Origin: Chara braunii
Taxonomy: Eukaryota; Streptophyta; Charophyceae; Charales; Characeae
Direction of reading: 5' to 3'
DNA: 23,013 nt
Assembly (NCBI GenBank): GCA_003427395.1
Contig: BFEA01000498.1
Span: forward strand, 73,746-96,758
Shown here one piece after another: positions 7,516-17,278 of this stretch. Positions within the stretch are counted from its first letter, which is position 1, and the number at the start of each line of letters is the position of its first letter. Position numbers and translations under genes: made by a program. Under the pieces are notes generated by a model. The model worked only from the letters and a program-made list of their open reading frames with translations. It ran no database searches and was not told the origin of the DNA.

Positions 7516-7528
7516 CCTCCCTCTCTGT
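7515..7528. repeat. Target-site duplication, 5' side of U6 retro-copy
   Basis: Exact copy of the 14 bp at 7375-7388. Its first base coincides with the U6 5' G, so the exact junction is ambiguous by one base. On the minus strand it is preceded by CATAAAAAAGT, an A-run suited to an L1-type endonuclease nick. Confidence 0.75.
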
Positions 7529-7638
7529 ACTTTTTTATGGCACCAGTTCAATCATGAAGCAAAACTCAAATTTGAAACACGTACATGAATTGCAATTCTA
7601 GAGATGAGATTGAGAGGGAGACAGAGGAGAGAGATAAG

Positions 7639-7703
7639 AAGAAGACAAAGAAGAAGAAGAAGAAGAAGAAGAAGAAGAAGAAGAAGAAGAAGAAGAAGAA
7701 GAA
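7639..7703. repeat. (AAG)n microsatellite
   Basis: About 19 uninterrupted AAG units, preceded by an imperfect purine-rich lead-in with a single interruption near 7645. It yields spurious poly-Lys frames. Confidence 0.95.
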
Positions 7704-8159
7704 TAGGACTCCTGTCTCATCTCCCTCCTCATCTTGTCACCTTATCATAAACCTTGAACTCCTCCTCCTCTTCCGTATTGCTCTTTAAGAAACCAAAGAA
7801 ATTGAAAGAATACATAGTTGAATCAGGAATCGATGTCCAAAAGATCTCCCAACAAATGCCAGTGAGAAGTAACTCCCTTCCCAGCAGCATGACTATCAAT
7901 GTCAAGTCAACCTGCGACATGTACAAAGGATGACACAACCCCTGCTATCTCCTGCAACAGTGTCAGCAATGCCACTCTCTCGGTGAACTACTGTCCAGTG
8001 GAACCCTGAAAGGGCCCTCTTGCAGCAGCGCCAACCTTGGGAGTGTGGATCAGGCTCTCAACCTTCTACCATAGCCCAATGTGGGCCTGTACACCCATCA
8101 CACCACTGGCAGTTCTCCTACACCGCCAGGACCTCCGTACCAATGGAGGGTTTTTTCCC

Positions 8160-8575
8160 CACCTCTAAGCACCTCCCTCAATCTTCAGGTTGCTCCACCT
8201 CCTAACTTCCTCTGCACAACCTCAGCACACCCTCCACACGACCTCTTCCTCCCTTCCCCCGTGGGACCTCCTCCTTCCTCCTTCCTCTATACTGTCTCCT
8301 TGGCCCTTCCTCCCGCCTACCTCCTTTCTGCGTACTTCCTCCCTCCGCCCTACCTACTCCCTTCCTTTTCATCCCTCCGTTAGCTCCCTCCCTCCTTTCT
8401 GCATACTTCCTCTGCCTGACCTCCTCCCTCCTCTGTCCCTCCGTCCGCTCCCTTCCTCTTTTCTGCGTACTCCCTCCCTCCTCCCTCCCTCCGTCCGACC
8501 TCCTTCCTCTCTCCTCCCTCCCTTCTCCATACCTCCTCCCTCATCACTCCGTGTGCACTTTCCTTTTTCCCTTTC
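8160..8575. repeat. Pyrimidine-rich low-complexity tract
   Basis: About 400 bp of the + strand are made almost only of C and T, with recurring CCTCCCTCC, CTTCCTC and TCCGTCCG groups spaced 40-70 bp apart and repeated TGCGTACT or TGCATACT islands (8329, 8400, 8464). The islands suggest an old tandem array of roughly 65-bp units. The proline/serine-rich and Glu/Gly/Arg-rich frames on the two strands are artefacts. Confidence 0.7.
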
Positions 8576-8637
8576 TTTGGCCTGATGAAAACAAAGGATT
8601 TCTTTTTTGGGTCGCATAGGGGGTCATGCACGCACAC

Positions 8638-8640
<3 letters not shown>

Positions 8641-8702
<62 letters not shown>
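8641..8702. repeat. (AG)n microsatellite
   Basis: 31 uninterrupted AG dinucleotides. Confidence 0.97.
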
Positions 8703-8704
<2 letters not shown>

Positions 8705-9688
8705 TTTGCCATGTTGCATGCCATTGCTCACAAATGTTCCTGCTTTGTCTCACCTTCCGTTCCGCCTGGCTGCTCTCTCCTTGGTGCCACACCTGTACTC
8801 CCTAATTAATCAGTGTGTGTGAAGCGAGCCATTGCCCATCAACAGTGCTTCAATAAATAAACAGGCACCCCCTACCAGGAAAAGATGCACCCCTCATCTT
8901 CTTTTTGTTTGCGAGCGAAGTCGCAACAGCAGCAAGAAAAATATGAAATTTGCCACAAAATCCTGCTTATGGAGGTATTCCTGCCAAAAAAAACGTAGTA
9001 ATAGACATTGTAATAGCTAAAATAGGATTCGTCAATCTTAATGCGGCTAAATCCACTACATATATTTGAAACGATTTTGGCGTAAAGCTAAAAGCCTAAA
9101 ACTATTTCCAAATACATTGATGGTCATTAATACATAAATGATTCCTTTAAACCTACCGGACACCAGGCCTCTCCAACTTGCCAGAAACTCCTTACTGTGT
9201 CCCTACCTGTCCCTGCCTGTGCTACTTTTGCCCACAGGTCCTGGTGCTGCTAAATTTCCTTCCTACCCATGTCTAGAACTATTTCCAATTCTGTCCCTCC
9301 CGAGGCATAGCACAGAAACACGTGGACAGGGCCCGTACTCAGACATGTGGAATCAACCCGAGACTTTGCAGTATGGCACATACATGCACAGGCAAGCCAA
9401 AAGCAATGAGGCATGGAAACCTCAGTAAGAACAGAGCTAAAGACAAGGAATTATCAGAAAAACACAGGCTTCTCAGGATGCGACATGTTTTTTTTTGGGG
9501 CAATAGGCGTAAGCGTTCTTTCTAGAGGCGCCACAGGTATACCATCTGCCCCCCAAACGGACCTGGGCTCCCCAGTGTATGGATCTAGTCTTGCTAGCCA
9601 AGGTCTAACCTATGACACCCCCTGAGCAACCCATGTATACGTACCTAGCACCGCTGTTATCAGTTGTTCAAGTCATGTTGTTAATACA

Positions 9689-10065
9689 ACCTGGAGGTTC
9701 CAGCCTATTATCAGTAGGTGTACATCCACCACCTTCCCACCTACCTTAATCGTTCACGAGACCCCTCTTCACTTTTGAGTTGCTTGTGGTTGTACTGCTG
9801 TTGTTCTGATTATGACCTAGAGGTTCTAGCCTATCATCAGTTGATGTACGGCCACTATCCGCCCCTCTATCCTAGTCGTCCACTAGACCCCTCTCCAGTC
9901 ACTTGTGTCTGTTGTTTTGGTCGTTATTGGTTGTTTATCAACGGGAGTTTTTCTAGCCTCTGTCATCAATAGGTTCCTGGCCGCATCCATCCCCATGCCT
10001 CATTCATCAGGTAGACTCCTCCAGTCGTTGCAGTTGCGTCTTGTCATCACCCAGAGCACCTCCCA
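9689..10065. repeat. Diverged tandem repeat, period about 126 bp
   Basis: ACCTGGAGGTTCCAGCCTATTATCAG (starting 9689) recurs as ACCTAGAGGTTCTAGCCTATCATCAG (starting 9815) with matching downstream blocks (GAGACCCCTC.., CACTT.TGAGT or CACTTGTGTC, TTGTTTTGG or TTGTTCTG). A weaker third unit starts near 9945 (TTTCTAGCCTCTGTCATCA). No coding signature was found in any frame. Confidence 0.65.
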
Positions 10066-10325
10066 TCTGGGTCATCAGCATGTACACAGCCATCATCTGC
10101 TGCCATACCTGTGTCGTCAACTGGGCCTACTCTGGTCTATTTGTCATGGGAAGCAGGCAATCCCTCCACTAAAATGGCCCCATCCCCATCCTACCTGCAG
10201 CTCTACCCCTCTACGCAAGGCCCTAAGGTAACCAAAATACTATGTGATCATCCACTCCACTAGGCCTACCAGGCCCTTCCCTGCACCTTAGCAATACCCG
10301 TACTGTGCGATGCGAAGGGCTGATT

Positions 10326-10385
10326 GAAATTGAGCCCTGGACCTCGCCCTTGCAGAACCCTAGCTCAACCCACTGAGCTACTACA
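10326..10385 (-). mobile_element. tRNA-derived SINE head, minus strand
   Basis: Read on the minus strand, an A box TAGCTCAGTGGG (10369-10380) is followed by a B-box-like GGGCTCAATTTC (10326-10337) about 31 bp later. The B box is off consensus (GGTTCGANTCC), so the copy is decayed. Sequence on its 3' side (about 10250-10325) contains no second copy to define the element's end. Confidence 0.55.
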
Positions 10386-10855
10386 ACAGCTGATCTGTCT
10401 ATGAGCTGTACTAAGCTGGGGGACAGTGTGTTGGGTGCCAGCCTAGCACCAACCGTGCATAGAGGAGGGTTGAGGGCCGACAGCGCAGAACCCGCAGGGC
10501 TACCACGGTTGTCGACGAGAGCAACAAAAAAACACCGAAAAGTTTGCCAGCGAAAAGATAATAAAATGCGGCAAAAGACAGACTGACTCCCTCTGCTTGA
10601 ATGCAACAAACCAAAGCATAAAGTCATGCCAAAGGCCCTAAGACCGCCCAAAATGTGAGTCATGCAGCGTCAGAGCCCCGTAATCCGAGATCGGGACCCT
10701 AGAGCCCGTGTGAGAGGTCCATGTATGCCACAATGGCTCTCTGGTCAAATCCACTCTTTTGCCTCAAGTCTGTCTGACCTCTTTATGTTCATGAACCATC
10801 AGGCTGGTCCTCAGTGGTCAAGGTCACTCACTGCTTTATGTCCTCTCTCTCTCGT

Positions 10856-10989
10856 CCCATGCAGTATGAGTGTCAGGGAAGATTGTATGGGGGTGTGCCT
10901 CTAAATAACTGTTAGGGCAAATCCCATGCAGTATGAGTGTCAGGGAAGATTGTATGGGGGTGTGCCTCTAAATAACTCTTAGGGCAAAC
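10856..10989. repeat. Nearly identical 67-bp tandem duplication
   Basis: CCCATGCAGTATGAGTGTCA starts at 10856 and again at 10923. The two units differ at one internal base (CTGTTA and CTCTTA) plus the junction, so the duplication is recent. It lies in condensin intron 2. Confidence 0.9.
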
Positions 10990-11081
10990 CCAATTCCTCT
11001 CTTGTCGGTTTCCATGTGCATGTGGGCTCACTGCTTTTTTTCCGTTGATCTCCCCTTTCCCCTCCCTCGGGCCATCTCCCC

Positions 11082-11084
<3 letters not shown>

Positions 11085-11166
<82 letters not shown>
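11085..11166. repeat. (TC)n microsatellite
   Basis: 41 uninterrupted TC dinucleotides ending about 30 bp before the exon at 11196. In the transcript this is a long pyrimidine run just upstream of a 3' splice site. Confidence 0.97.
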
Positions 11167-11169
<3 letters not shown>

Positions 11170-11195
11170 GTGTTAATGCCTTTTGTGCTTTCAAG

Positions 11196-11343
11196 GAACA
11201 AGGAAGCAGTGCAGCAGGTACGACAGGTGCTCAGGCAGAGCTGCTTGCTGCCAATGCCACAGAGCATAATGATGCATTGGAGGGAATTCTCCCTGCAACT
11301 ATCGCAGATTATGTTCAGCTGGTTGAAGCACACCTCCGCGCAG
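11196..11343 (+). CDS. Condensin complex subunit 3 (CAP-G), exon entering the Cnd3 domain
   Basis: The 148-bp exon starts after TTTCAAG and ends GCGCAG|GTGATC in phase 1. The translation begins EQGSSAAGTTGAQAELLAAN and continues to ILPATIADYVQLVEAHLRAG. This matches the CAP-G stretch that links the HEAT repeats to the C-terminal Cnd3 domain, including the LPAT..DYV.LV.AHL.AG motif. With the previous exon it forms a continuous CAP-G-like reading. The next expected motif (YRF..RQLLLL) was not found in the rest of the window in a frame I could recognise. Confidence 0.85.
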
Positions 11344-11872
11344 GTGATCCCTCCCTTGACTTCTGGCACCCATTTCCCTTGTGTCACACCTGTTTGTCTT
11401 CATACTTGTCTGGCACTGTGTCCCTTTTCCTGGCCTGCTGATTTTGTTCTTGTGACTGCCGTCAGGGTCAGACCCCCTTGGCTAATAACCTCTCATACCA
11501 ATGGAGGGTGTCGCACGGTATGGAAAGGGGGATGATGTGGAGCTGATCTCTGTGGTGGGTCGTGGTTTGGTCCTGTGGGTGTGAAGTTTGACATCAGGGA
11601 AGGCCTTTTCAAAGATAGGTGGCCTGGCATGTTGAGTTTGGTGTGAGGGGTATTCACATCAACCTTCCAGTGGTATTAGGGAATGGAAAGCAAAATGAAA
11701 ACAGAAGGAGAAAGAAAGAACAAAAAGCACAACCTTATGGGAAAAGGAGTGACCCTTCCCCCTGTTTAACTCTACTATGCATGCGTGTACATCACCTTGC
11801 CATCCAGGTAGAGACTCCAACTCTAGGACTATTGCCCTTTCTTTTATATATCCATAACAAGTTACCCACGTC
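11344..11872 (+). other. Presumed intron after the last recognised condensin exon
   Basis: Begins with the donor GTGATC. No further exon, RNA or repeat was recognised here. There is an A-rich purine block at 11680-11730. Confidence 0.4.
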
Positions 11873-12030
11873 TTAAACCACCAGTACTTCCTAAAGTCCT
11901 GCCCGTTAACGAGCCACAATTTTAGGAAACATATGGGCTGCGACAGGAGCGCCCAAATTCATCCGACTAGAAACATTTCTACTCTATTTTTTTCCGCGGC
12001 CAATGGGTGGGCCAAGTACTGGTGGTTTAA
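11873..12030. mobile_element. MITE copy 2 (TTAA-type), 150-bp body
   Basis: TTAA at 11873-11876 and at 12027-12030 flank a body that starts ACCACCAGTACTT and ends with its exact reverse complement AAGTACTGGTGGT (13-bp perfect terminal inverted repeats). The interior contains no coding potential. The perfect ends make this the best-preserved copy of the family, also present at 1009-1216 and 16487-16672. Confidence 0.85.
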
Positions 12031-12609
12031 GCTTCAAGCTGTCATGAAAAAAACAACCTTATGGTGTCTGTTTGGTTTCACTCTAAGCCTTGACTTGGGT
12101 TGGAATGTCTGATGGTAGTTTTCCTATGAAGTTAGTTTGCTCATTCCTTGGCTTGGCTGCCCTCTTTCTTTTTTGGTGAAAAAGGAACAAAACAATTGAG
12201 CTGTCCAGTTTCTCGTGGCTGCCGAAGTCACTTTCTGGGTACAGGCCAATACCCTCTTCCCCGCGAAGCAGGATTAAAATCGTTTGAAACTACGCTGACC
12301 TTTTTGTCCCTCTAGTCTTTCCCTCCTGCTATCAATCATCACCTAACACGTTGTGGTGCATGATGATGGGTGGGTTGTGCCCTTGATTTAATTTGCTGTC
12401 TGTCCTCTGTGGATCCATCCTATTATGTATGTGCTCATCACTGGGCTTGGAGCCTTGGATGCATTTCATCAGCATTTTACCCTTCTTGGTATTCCTTTGC
12501 CTTCGGCTTGATCTGCTCTCGATGACTCCTTATCTCTGTTTTCCTTATCTCCATACCCAGGGCTCACCAGGCATCTCGCTCTGTCGCTCTGCATTCCTGT
12601 AACGGGTGC
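12031..12609. other. Unassigned spacer
   Basis: No gene, RNA or repeat recognised. The stretch is T-rich and has no long open frame with family resemblance. Confidence 0.4.
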
Positions 12610-13800
12610 TGTCCTGCTTGTGTCTGTGTGAGGCTCCTAGCCTCAGCGAGCCCCTAAAACGCTCTATGTGAAGGCTGCGGCGAGGAAAAGTGAAGCCGAC
12701 CCTAAGTGAAGGCTGCACATGAATAGACTGGGCAGAGTTTGCAGCCCCAGTCCATGTAATAGGCCCAACCTGTCAGTTAGTTATATGGTATGGGGTGCAG
12801 ACTCATGCCAGTAGGGAGTAGTGACTGTCTCCAGGGATCCAAACCCTGGCCTCCAGACAGAACAAAACAGAGGCGGCTGTGGAGAACAACACATTTGGGC
12901 ATTGGCAGCAGTGCGGCAGTGTTGAAGGAGCGCATTGCAGCTAGATAGTGCCCAGGCAGGAGGAAGGCAGCTGAGGTAGCTGCTGAAGCCAGTGCCTACC
13001 ATAGCTGGGCAGTGCTGAGCAGGAACAGGGTGGGGTGGTATTGGGGTGGTTATGGAAGAGGAGGAAGACAGTCGGAACTGGTGGTACTTACCTGGTGTTG
13101 GCTGAGGAGCACAGGTATGAGCAGACATCAGCATCTGGTGAGAGTCTTGTGGATAGAGAGAGAGTGAGAGAGAGTACCCTAGTGTGTGTCACAAGTGGCT
13201 AATGGGGACCCCCACTTTTCAGCTCTTGGGTTAATGGGTCCTAAACTGAAATTAGGATTTGGGGGTTAAATTATATGCTTTTTTGATTTTTTTTTTTTGC
13301 CTATTTTCGTTTTGGTTCAAGGTTGCTGTGTGCCAAATTTGGTGTCTTTTGGAGCATTGGAAATTCCTCTGCTGATATTTCTGATATTTCTGAAAAATTC
13401 TCAAATGGGATGTTGGTGAAATTTGCATGGAAGTGCACTTCTGCCTTGCAGTTTTATAGTGTGTTTATCAAATTTATCTTCGCTTTTTTTTTTTTTTTTT
13501 TTGCAGTTAGTTAATGTGGTGTGCACTGTATGAATTGGTGGCAAGTTTGGTTACAATGGCCCTTGGGTTTTGTTATAAATGGCGTGATAAATTGTCTGGA
13601 AATTTAGGCTTCTGTAAACCATCTCTCATTTGTCTAGGCTACTCCATTGTTCTTCTACTGATTGTTGGAGGCGTGAAGAGAGCTTTCATTGTCAAGAGAT
13701 TTCAGTGTTCAGTGTGTTCCACTGCTCCTACTTCGGAGTGCTCTCTCTCCGCTCTGTTCAACTTTGCTTGCTCACAACTGGTCTTCTGGAGCTTTTGCAT
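12610..13800 (+). mobile_element. Dispersed GC-rich repeat family, copy C
   Basis: It carries the invariant CCCTAAGTGAAGG core (12700-12712) with AGCC/GGCT flanks, an ACATTTGGGCATT then TGCGGCAGTG block (about 12890-12920) shared with copy B, an ACTTACCTGGTG block (about 13086-13097), and a 3' block GGAGGCGTGAAGAGAGCTTTCA and so on (about 13669-13707), also as in copy B. Between about 13160 and 13660 lies a T-rich segment not seen in copies A or D, which may be an insertion. Borders are approximate. Confidence 0.55.
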
Positions 13801-13819
13801 GTCGAAATGCTGAGATGAT

Positions 13820-14990
13820 TTTTTGGGCTGTGGTCATATTGCGAGGAACGAGCCCTCACAAAGGCCCTCATTGGGCAAACACATGTTCTGGGCATAGGCC
13901 CTCAGCAAGCCAAGTGCCCGCCCTAAGTGAAGGCGGGCCTGAATATTCATCAGAGGCCGAAATTCGACATTTTCATACATGGGTATTCAGGCTGTTGCAG
14001 CCCGCCAGTTGGTTGAGTGGACGCGCGAGCCTCATTAAGCTGCGTCGTACAGTTGGCCCAGGCTGTGGCAGTTGTGCCTGGGCACATACGCACAAAGCAG
14101 GGACGATACATGATGAAGTGACCATCGGCCTATGCAAAAGCAATACTGTCGACGCACCTACCCCGGGGGCCTGCACAAATGCAGCAAACGGCCGAAGTCC
14201 TGAGACTACAGGCCGTGCTCAACTGTAAAGGGCCCAGGCCCTCAACTGTAGTCTCGGGCCTGGGCGCAGGAACTGAGGCCAAGCGGAAGCTACTGGAAGC
14301 TTGCAGCCAGGCCACATGCAGCATCCAGGATGCTGCCACTTCCATATAGGAAGTAAGGCAGCCCAGGCCAGGCATTCTGGCCCGCGTAGGCAATGCGGTC
14401 ACGCTGCCGCGCTGCTGCATTGGATGCTGCGCTGCGGCCAGGGCGCTTGCGGGGCGCATTGAGGTGAAGTGGGGCGCTGCAGGGCAGCGGTGCGCTGGCA
14501 GCCATAGCCGGGCTGCTGGGCTCTAGGGGGTAAGAGGGGTCGATCTGGTGGTCTTCAGGGAAGGAGGCGAGTGTGGGTTATCAAGGTCTGATGAGGGTGA
14601 TGAGATACGTACCTGGTGCATGAAGAGAGGTCGACTATGGGGTTGACATCATGTATATAGTAAGCCTGTTGCGTGAACACGGCTGTAGGTAGGATAGTCG
14701 AGTAGAGTAGGCTGGGCGCTGAGCGCCAGACAGAGAGGAGCGACTTTGGATGCTGTGTTGGTGTGGCCTGAGGGCTTGAACATTGGCTCATTACTTCATT
14801 GTATTGCTCTATTTGGATGGATTCTCGGTGCAATTGTGCTCTCTGCTTGTACACGGCTACTTGGACATCTGTGTGATTTCGCAACTTGGTTTTCTGTATA
14901 TCATTCACACTCATATTCCTTGCAATATTCAATCTGCCTCTGAATTTTCAGCTAAGTCATCTGTGCTTGTTTATGTTGTGTACTCTTCAT
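13820..14990 (+). mobile_element. Dispersed GC-rich repeat family, copy D
   Basis: Closest to copy A over its whole length: GAGCCCTCA, ACATGTTCTGGGC, the hairpin GCCCGCCCTAAGTGAAGGCGGGCC (13917-13938), CAGTTGGTTG, a GC-rich middle with GCCATAGCCGGGCTGC, ACGTACCTGGTG, GTTGACATCATG, GGGCGCTGAGCGCCA, and the T-rich end with CTACTTGGACATCTGTGTGA. It directly follows copy C in the same orientation. No protein domain was seen. Confidence 0.65.
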
Positions 14991-15185
14991 AGAATGTCAG
15001 CCATTTGGCCTGGAAATATCTTGTCATGATTTCCTCCTCTGTGGTCTGCTTCCCGTCAGCTTTGTCTTTTCCCAATGCACATCCTTTCTGCCGTTATCTC
15101 GGCACTCGAGATAGTGGCACTTCCCATCCTCCTTGCAGCCCATCTTTTCTCCCATATTTCTCTCATGCTTCCCCGCATCCTTCCT

Positions 15186-15431
<246 letters not shown>

Positions 15432-15839
15432 CGCCCTCCCCCCTCCCCCCCTCTCTCCTCTCACTCCCCTTCTCCTACATGCCCTCTCCTCTTGTTTTGC
15501 TTCTGTTGATTCAGTTTAGTACTGTTGTTGCTGCTCCCTGCCCTTGCGAGCCAACAATTCCTTCCGCCCCCCTCCCCCTCCCCCCCCAAAAAAAAACAAA
15601 AAAAAACAGGGCGTTATGGTCCTGGCTCCATATCCATTCTGGGGAGCGTCAGTCTGGTTCCTTTTCCACTGGCAAGCCAAGAGAATACAACTATATACGC
15701 TTCCTTCCGTCTGGCCGAAGAACCCCTGCACGGCATTGATTGCTCCATCTTCATGGAGGATTCACTGTCAGCTTGCCTTTATACTCGAAGTCCTCTCAGC
15801 TAGGGTGTATCCTGGCTGTCGGGTCTACTTAAAGCTCTA
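15432..15839. other. Unassigned, possibly LINE 3' flank
   Basis: C-rich then A-rich runs at 15569-15609. The right part may be the 3' untranslated region of the minus-strand LINE beginning at 17115. No poly(A) tail in the LINE's orientation was found, so its 3' end is not fixed. Confidence 0.35.
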
Positions 15840-17115
15840 GACTCTGAGAGAGGCCAAACCCTGTCCAATCTCCCTTGTTCATTGTTGCTGGGCGCTCTTT
15901 GTGCCTTCTCCAATACCTCTTGTCCTCGTCTGTCCATGGACGCCTTGCTGTTGTCATTTTTTCCGGTCCGCCTAGTTGCCCTGCCACACCCAGATTGTAG
16001 ATGATTCTTCTTGTGTCCGGGAGATATCCCGACCTGTAGCTGTGTCTGAGTTTTGCCAGTCCTTCCATCTCAAGTTAAGTCCGTTTAGCCATGCCACTTT
16101 ACCGTTCGCCAACCAAATCCAGTTGAATTTTGTCATCACCATCTCTTTTGTCTCCGGATTGTTCTGCACCCATGTTTTGACCATCTTCCACGGGCGTAGA
16201 ATTTCCGCCTCGATCATCCCTGTAGCGCCTGCCCAAACCTTCTCCCGTGGATTCTTGGTGCCCTCCAGCGTTCTGCTGCCTCTCTCTTTCCAAATAGCCC
16301 AGAGTGTGACCTTGCGTATCATTGTGAACCATATCCTTTCTGTTTTTCTCAGGTTAGAGGGTAGGTTAGTCCAGAGGAGAAGTTGGAAGGGGTGTTGTGG
16401 AAGGGGAAATAGAAAAAGGCTGTCCCATAGATCAGATGCCCTAACCCAATATTCTGTGGCTTCTTTGCAGCTGATCAGACAGTGTATTAAACCACAAGTA
16501 CACGGCCCCAGCCTTGCAGTCTGAAACTTGTCGCCACAAGAAAACGAGGCCGAAACGTCAAATGCTGGGCCCGCCGTTGATAAATTCGATCAGTGGTGGC
16601 ATTTTCCTTTCGTGCCTCCAGAATTTGAGGTGTCAGGCCAGCGGCCCAGGTGCCCATGTACTGGTGCTTTAAGTCTTCTCGTTCCTGGTCTGAGCAGGCT
16701 TTGCAGATATCGGAGCTACTCGGATCATTCTATCTTCTTCTAATGTGCAACCATTGATTTACCAACAGGGCAGCATATGCTATGAGCCACTGCATGCTTC
16801 TGAGATTGTTTGGTCTTATGGTTTTGTATTTTTTTCCACAGGATTGTAGATATTTGTTCTTAGTCAGTGCCAATTAGCTTACTCCACCTGTCCTTGATTA
16901 CTGGTTCCGGAACTCCTGGGTACTTTGTTTTCAATAACATCTCGTAACCTCGCTTGACCGTATACTCAGAAACTGGAGTAGGTGGTTTGCTTGTTCTGTC
17001 TCTCTGTGAGAGCCAGCCCCACTCCTGTGGGTCAAATTCTAGGTCCTGAATTGATGTTCCGATCTGAAGAATCTGTTTCGGCCAGATTCCCATCACCCTC
17101 ACTTTGCGAAGTGTG
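15840..17115 (-). pseudogene. Non-LTR retrotransposon (LINE) 3' fragment
   Basis: On the minus strand, a frame from about 17115 reads WLSQRDRTSKPPTPVSEYTV followed by KRGYEMLL, typical of the segment after the reverse-transcriptase domain in LINE ORF2. After frameshifts, a zinc-binding RT-associated motif follows: ICKAC, then, beyond an inserted MITE, IHCLISCKEATEYW. Further on comes VTLWAIWKERGSR, the usual end of this region (LW.IW.ER..R), with a stop near 15975. The RT catalytic core and endonuclease are absent, so the copy is 5'-truncated, as is common for LINEs. It is broken by frameshifts around 16730-16860 and by the MITE. Confidence 0.75.
16487..16672. mobile_element. MITE copy 3 (TTAA-type) inserted in the LINE
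   Basis: TTAA at 16487-16490 and at 16669-16672 flank a 178-bp body. The ends are ACCACAAGTACACGG and, reverse-complemented, AGCACCAGTACATGG, which match each other and the MITE at 11873-12030. The interior shares GGGCCCG and TTGATAAATTCGATC with MITE copy 1. Removing the body together with one TTAA would bring the two halves of the LINE zinc-binding motif into one frame, so TTAA is a target-site duplication rather than part of the inverted repeat. Confidence 0.85.
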
Positions 17116-17117
17116 AA

Positions 17118-17220
17118 GGCCTGCAGCGTTATTATTTGTAGATCTGCTTCGTCTTCGAGGTACCTGCAGCACGGTACCATCTTCAGAGGTTAGTACCTGG
17201 GACATGAGAGAGAGAGAGAT

Positions 17221-17278
<58 letters not shown>

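Larger units (their letters stand above)
7175..11195 (+). other. Condensin intron 2, 4.0 kb, GT-AG
   Basis: It starts GTAGAT and ends GTGCTTTCAAG. It contains the antisense U6 retropseudogene, an (AAG)n tract, a long polypyrimidine stretch, a (GA)n tract, a 126-bp tandem repeat, a minus-strand SINE head, a 67-bp exact tandem duplication and a (TC)n tract that stops about 30 bp before the acceptor. Stretches 7710-8160, 8710-9685 and 10070-10320 show no recognisable gene or repeat. 8930-9150 is AT-rich. Confidence 0.75.

Noticed and set aside
8190-8585. Pro/Ser/Leu-rich open frames on + and Glu/Gly/Arg-rich frames on -
   Set aside because: They result from the polypyrimidine tract, which lacks stop codons by composition.
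11360-12610. Further condensin exons
   Set aside because: No frame shows the expected YRF..RQLLLL or later Cnd3-domain motifs. The few open stretches have no family resemblance.
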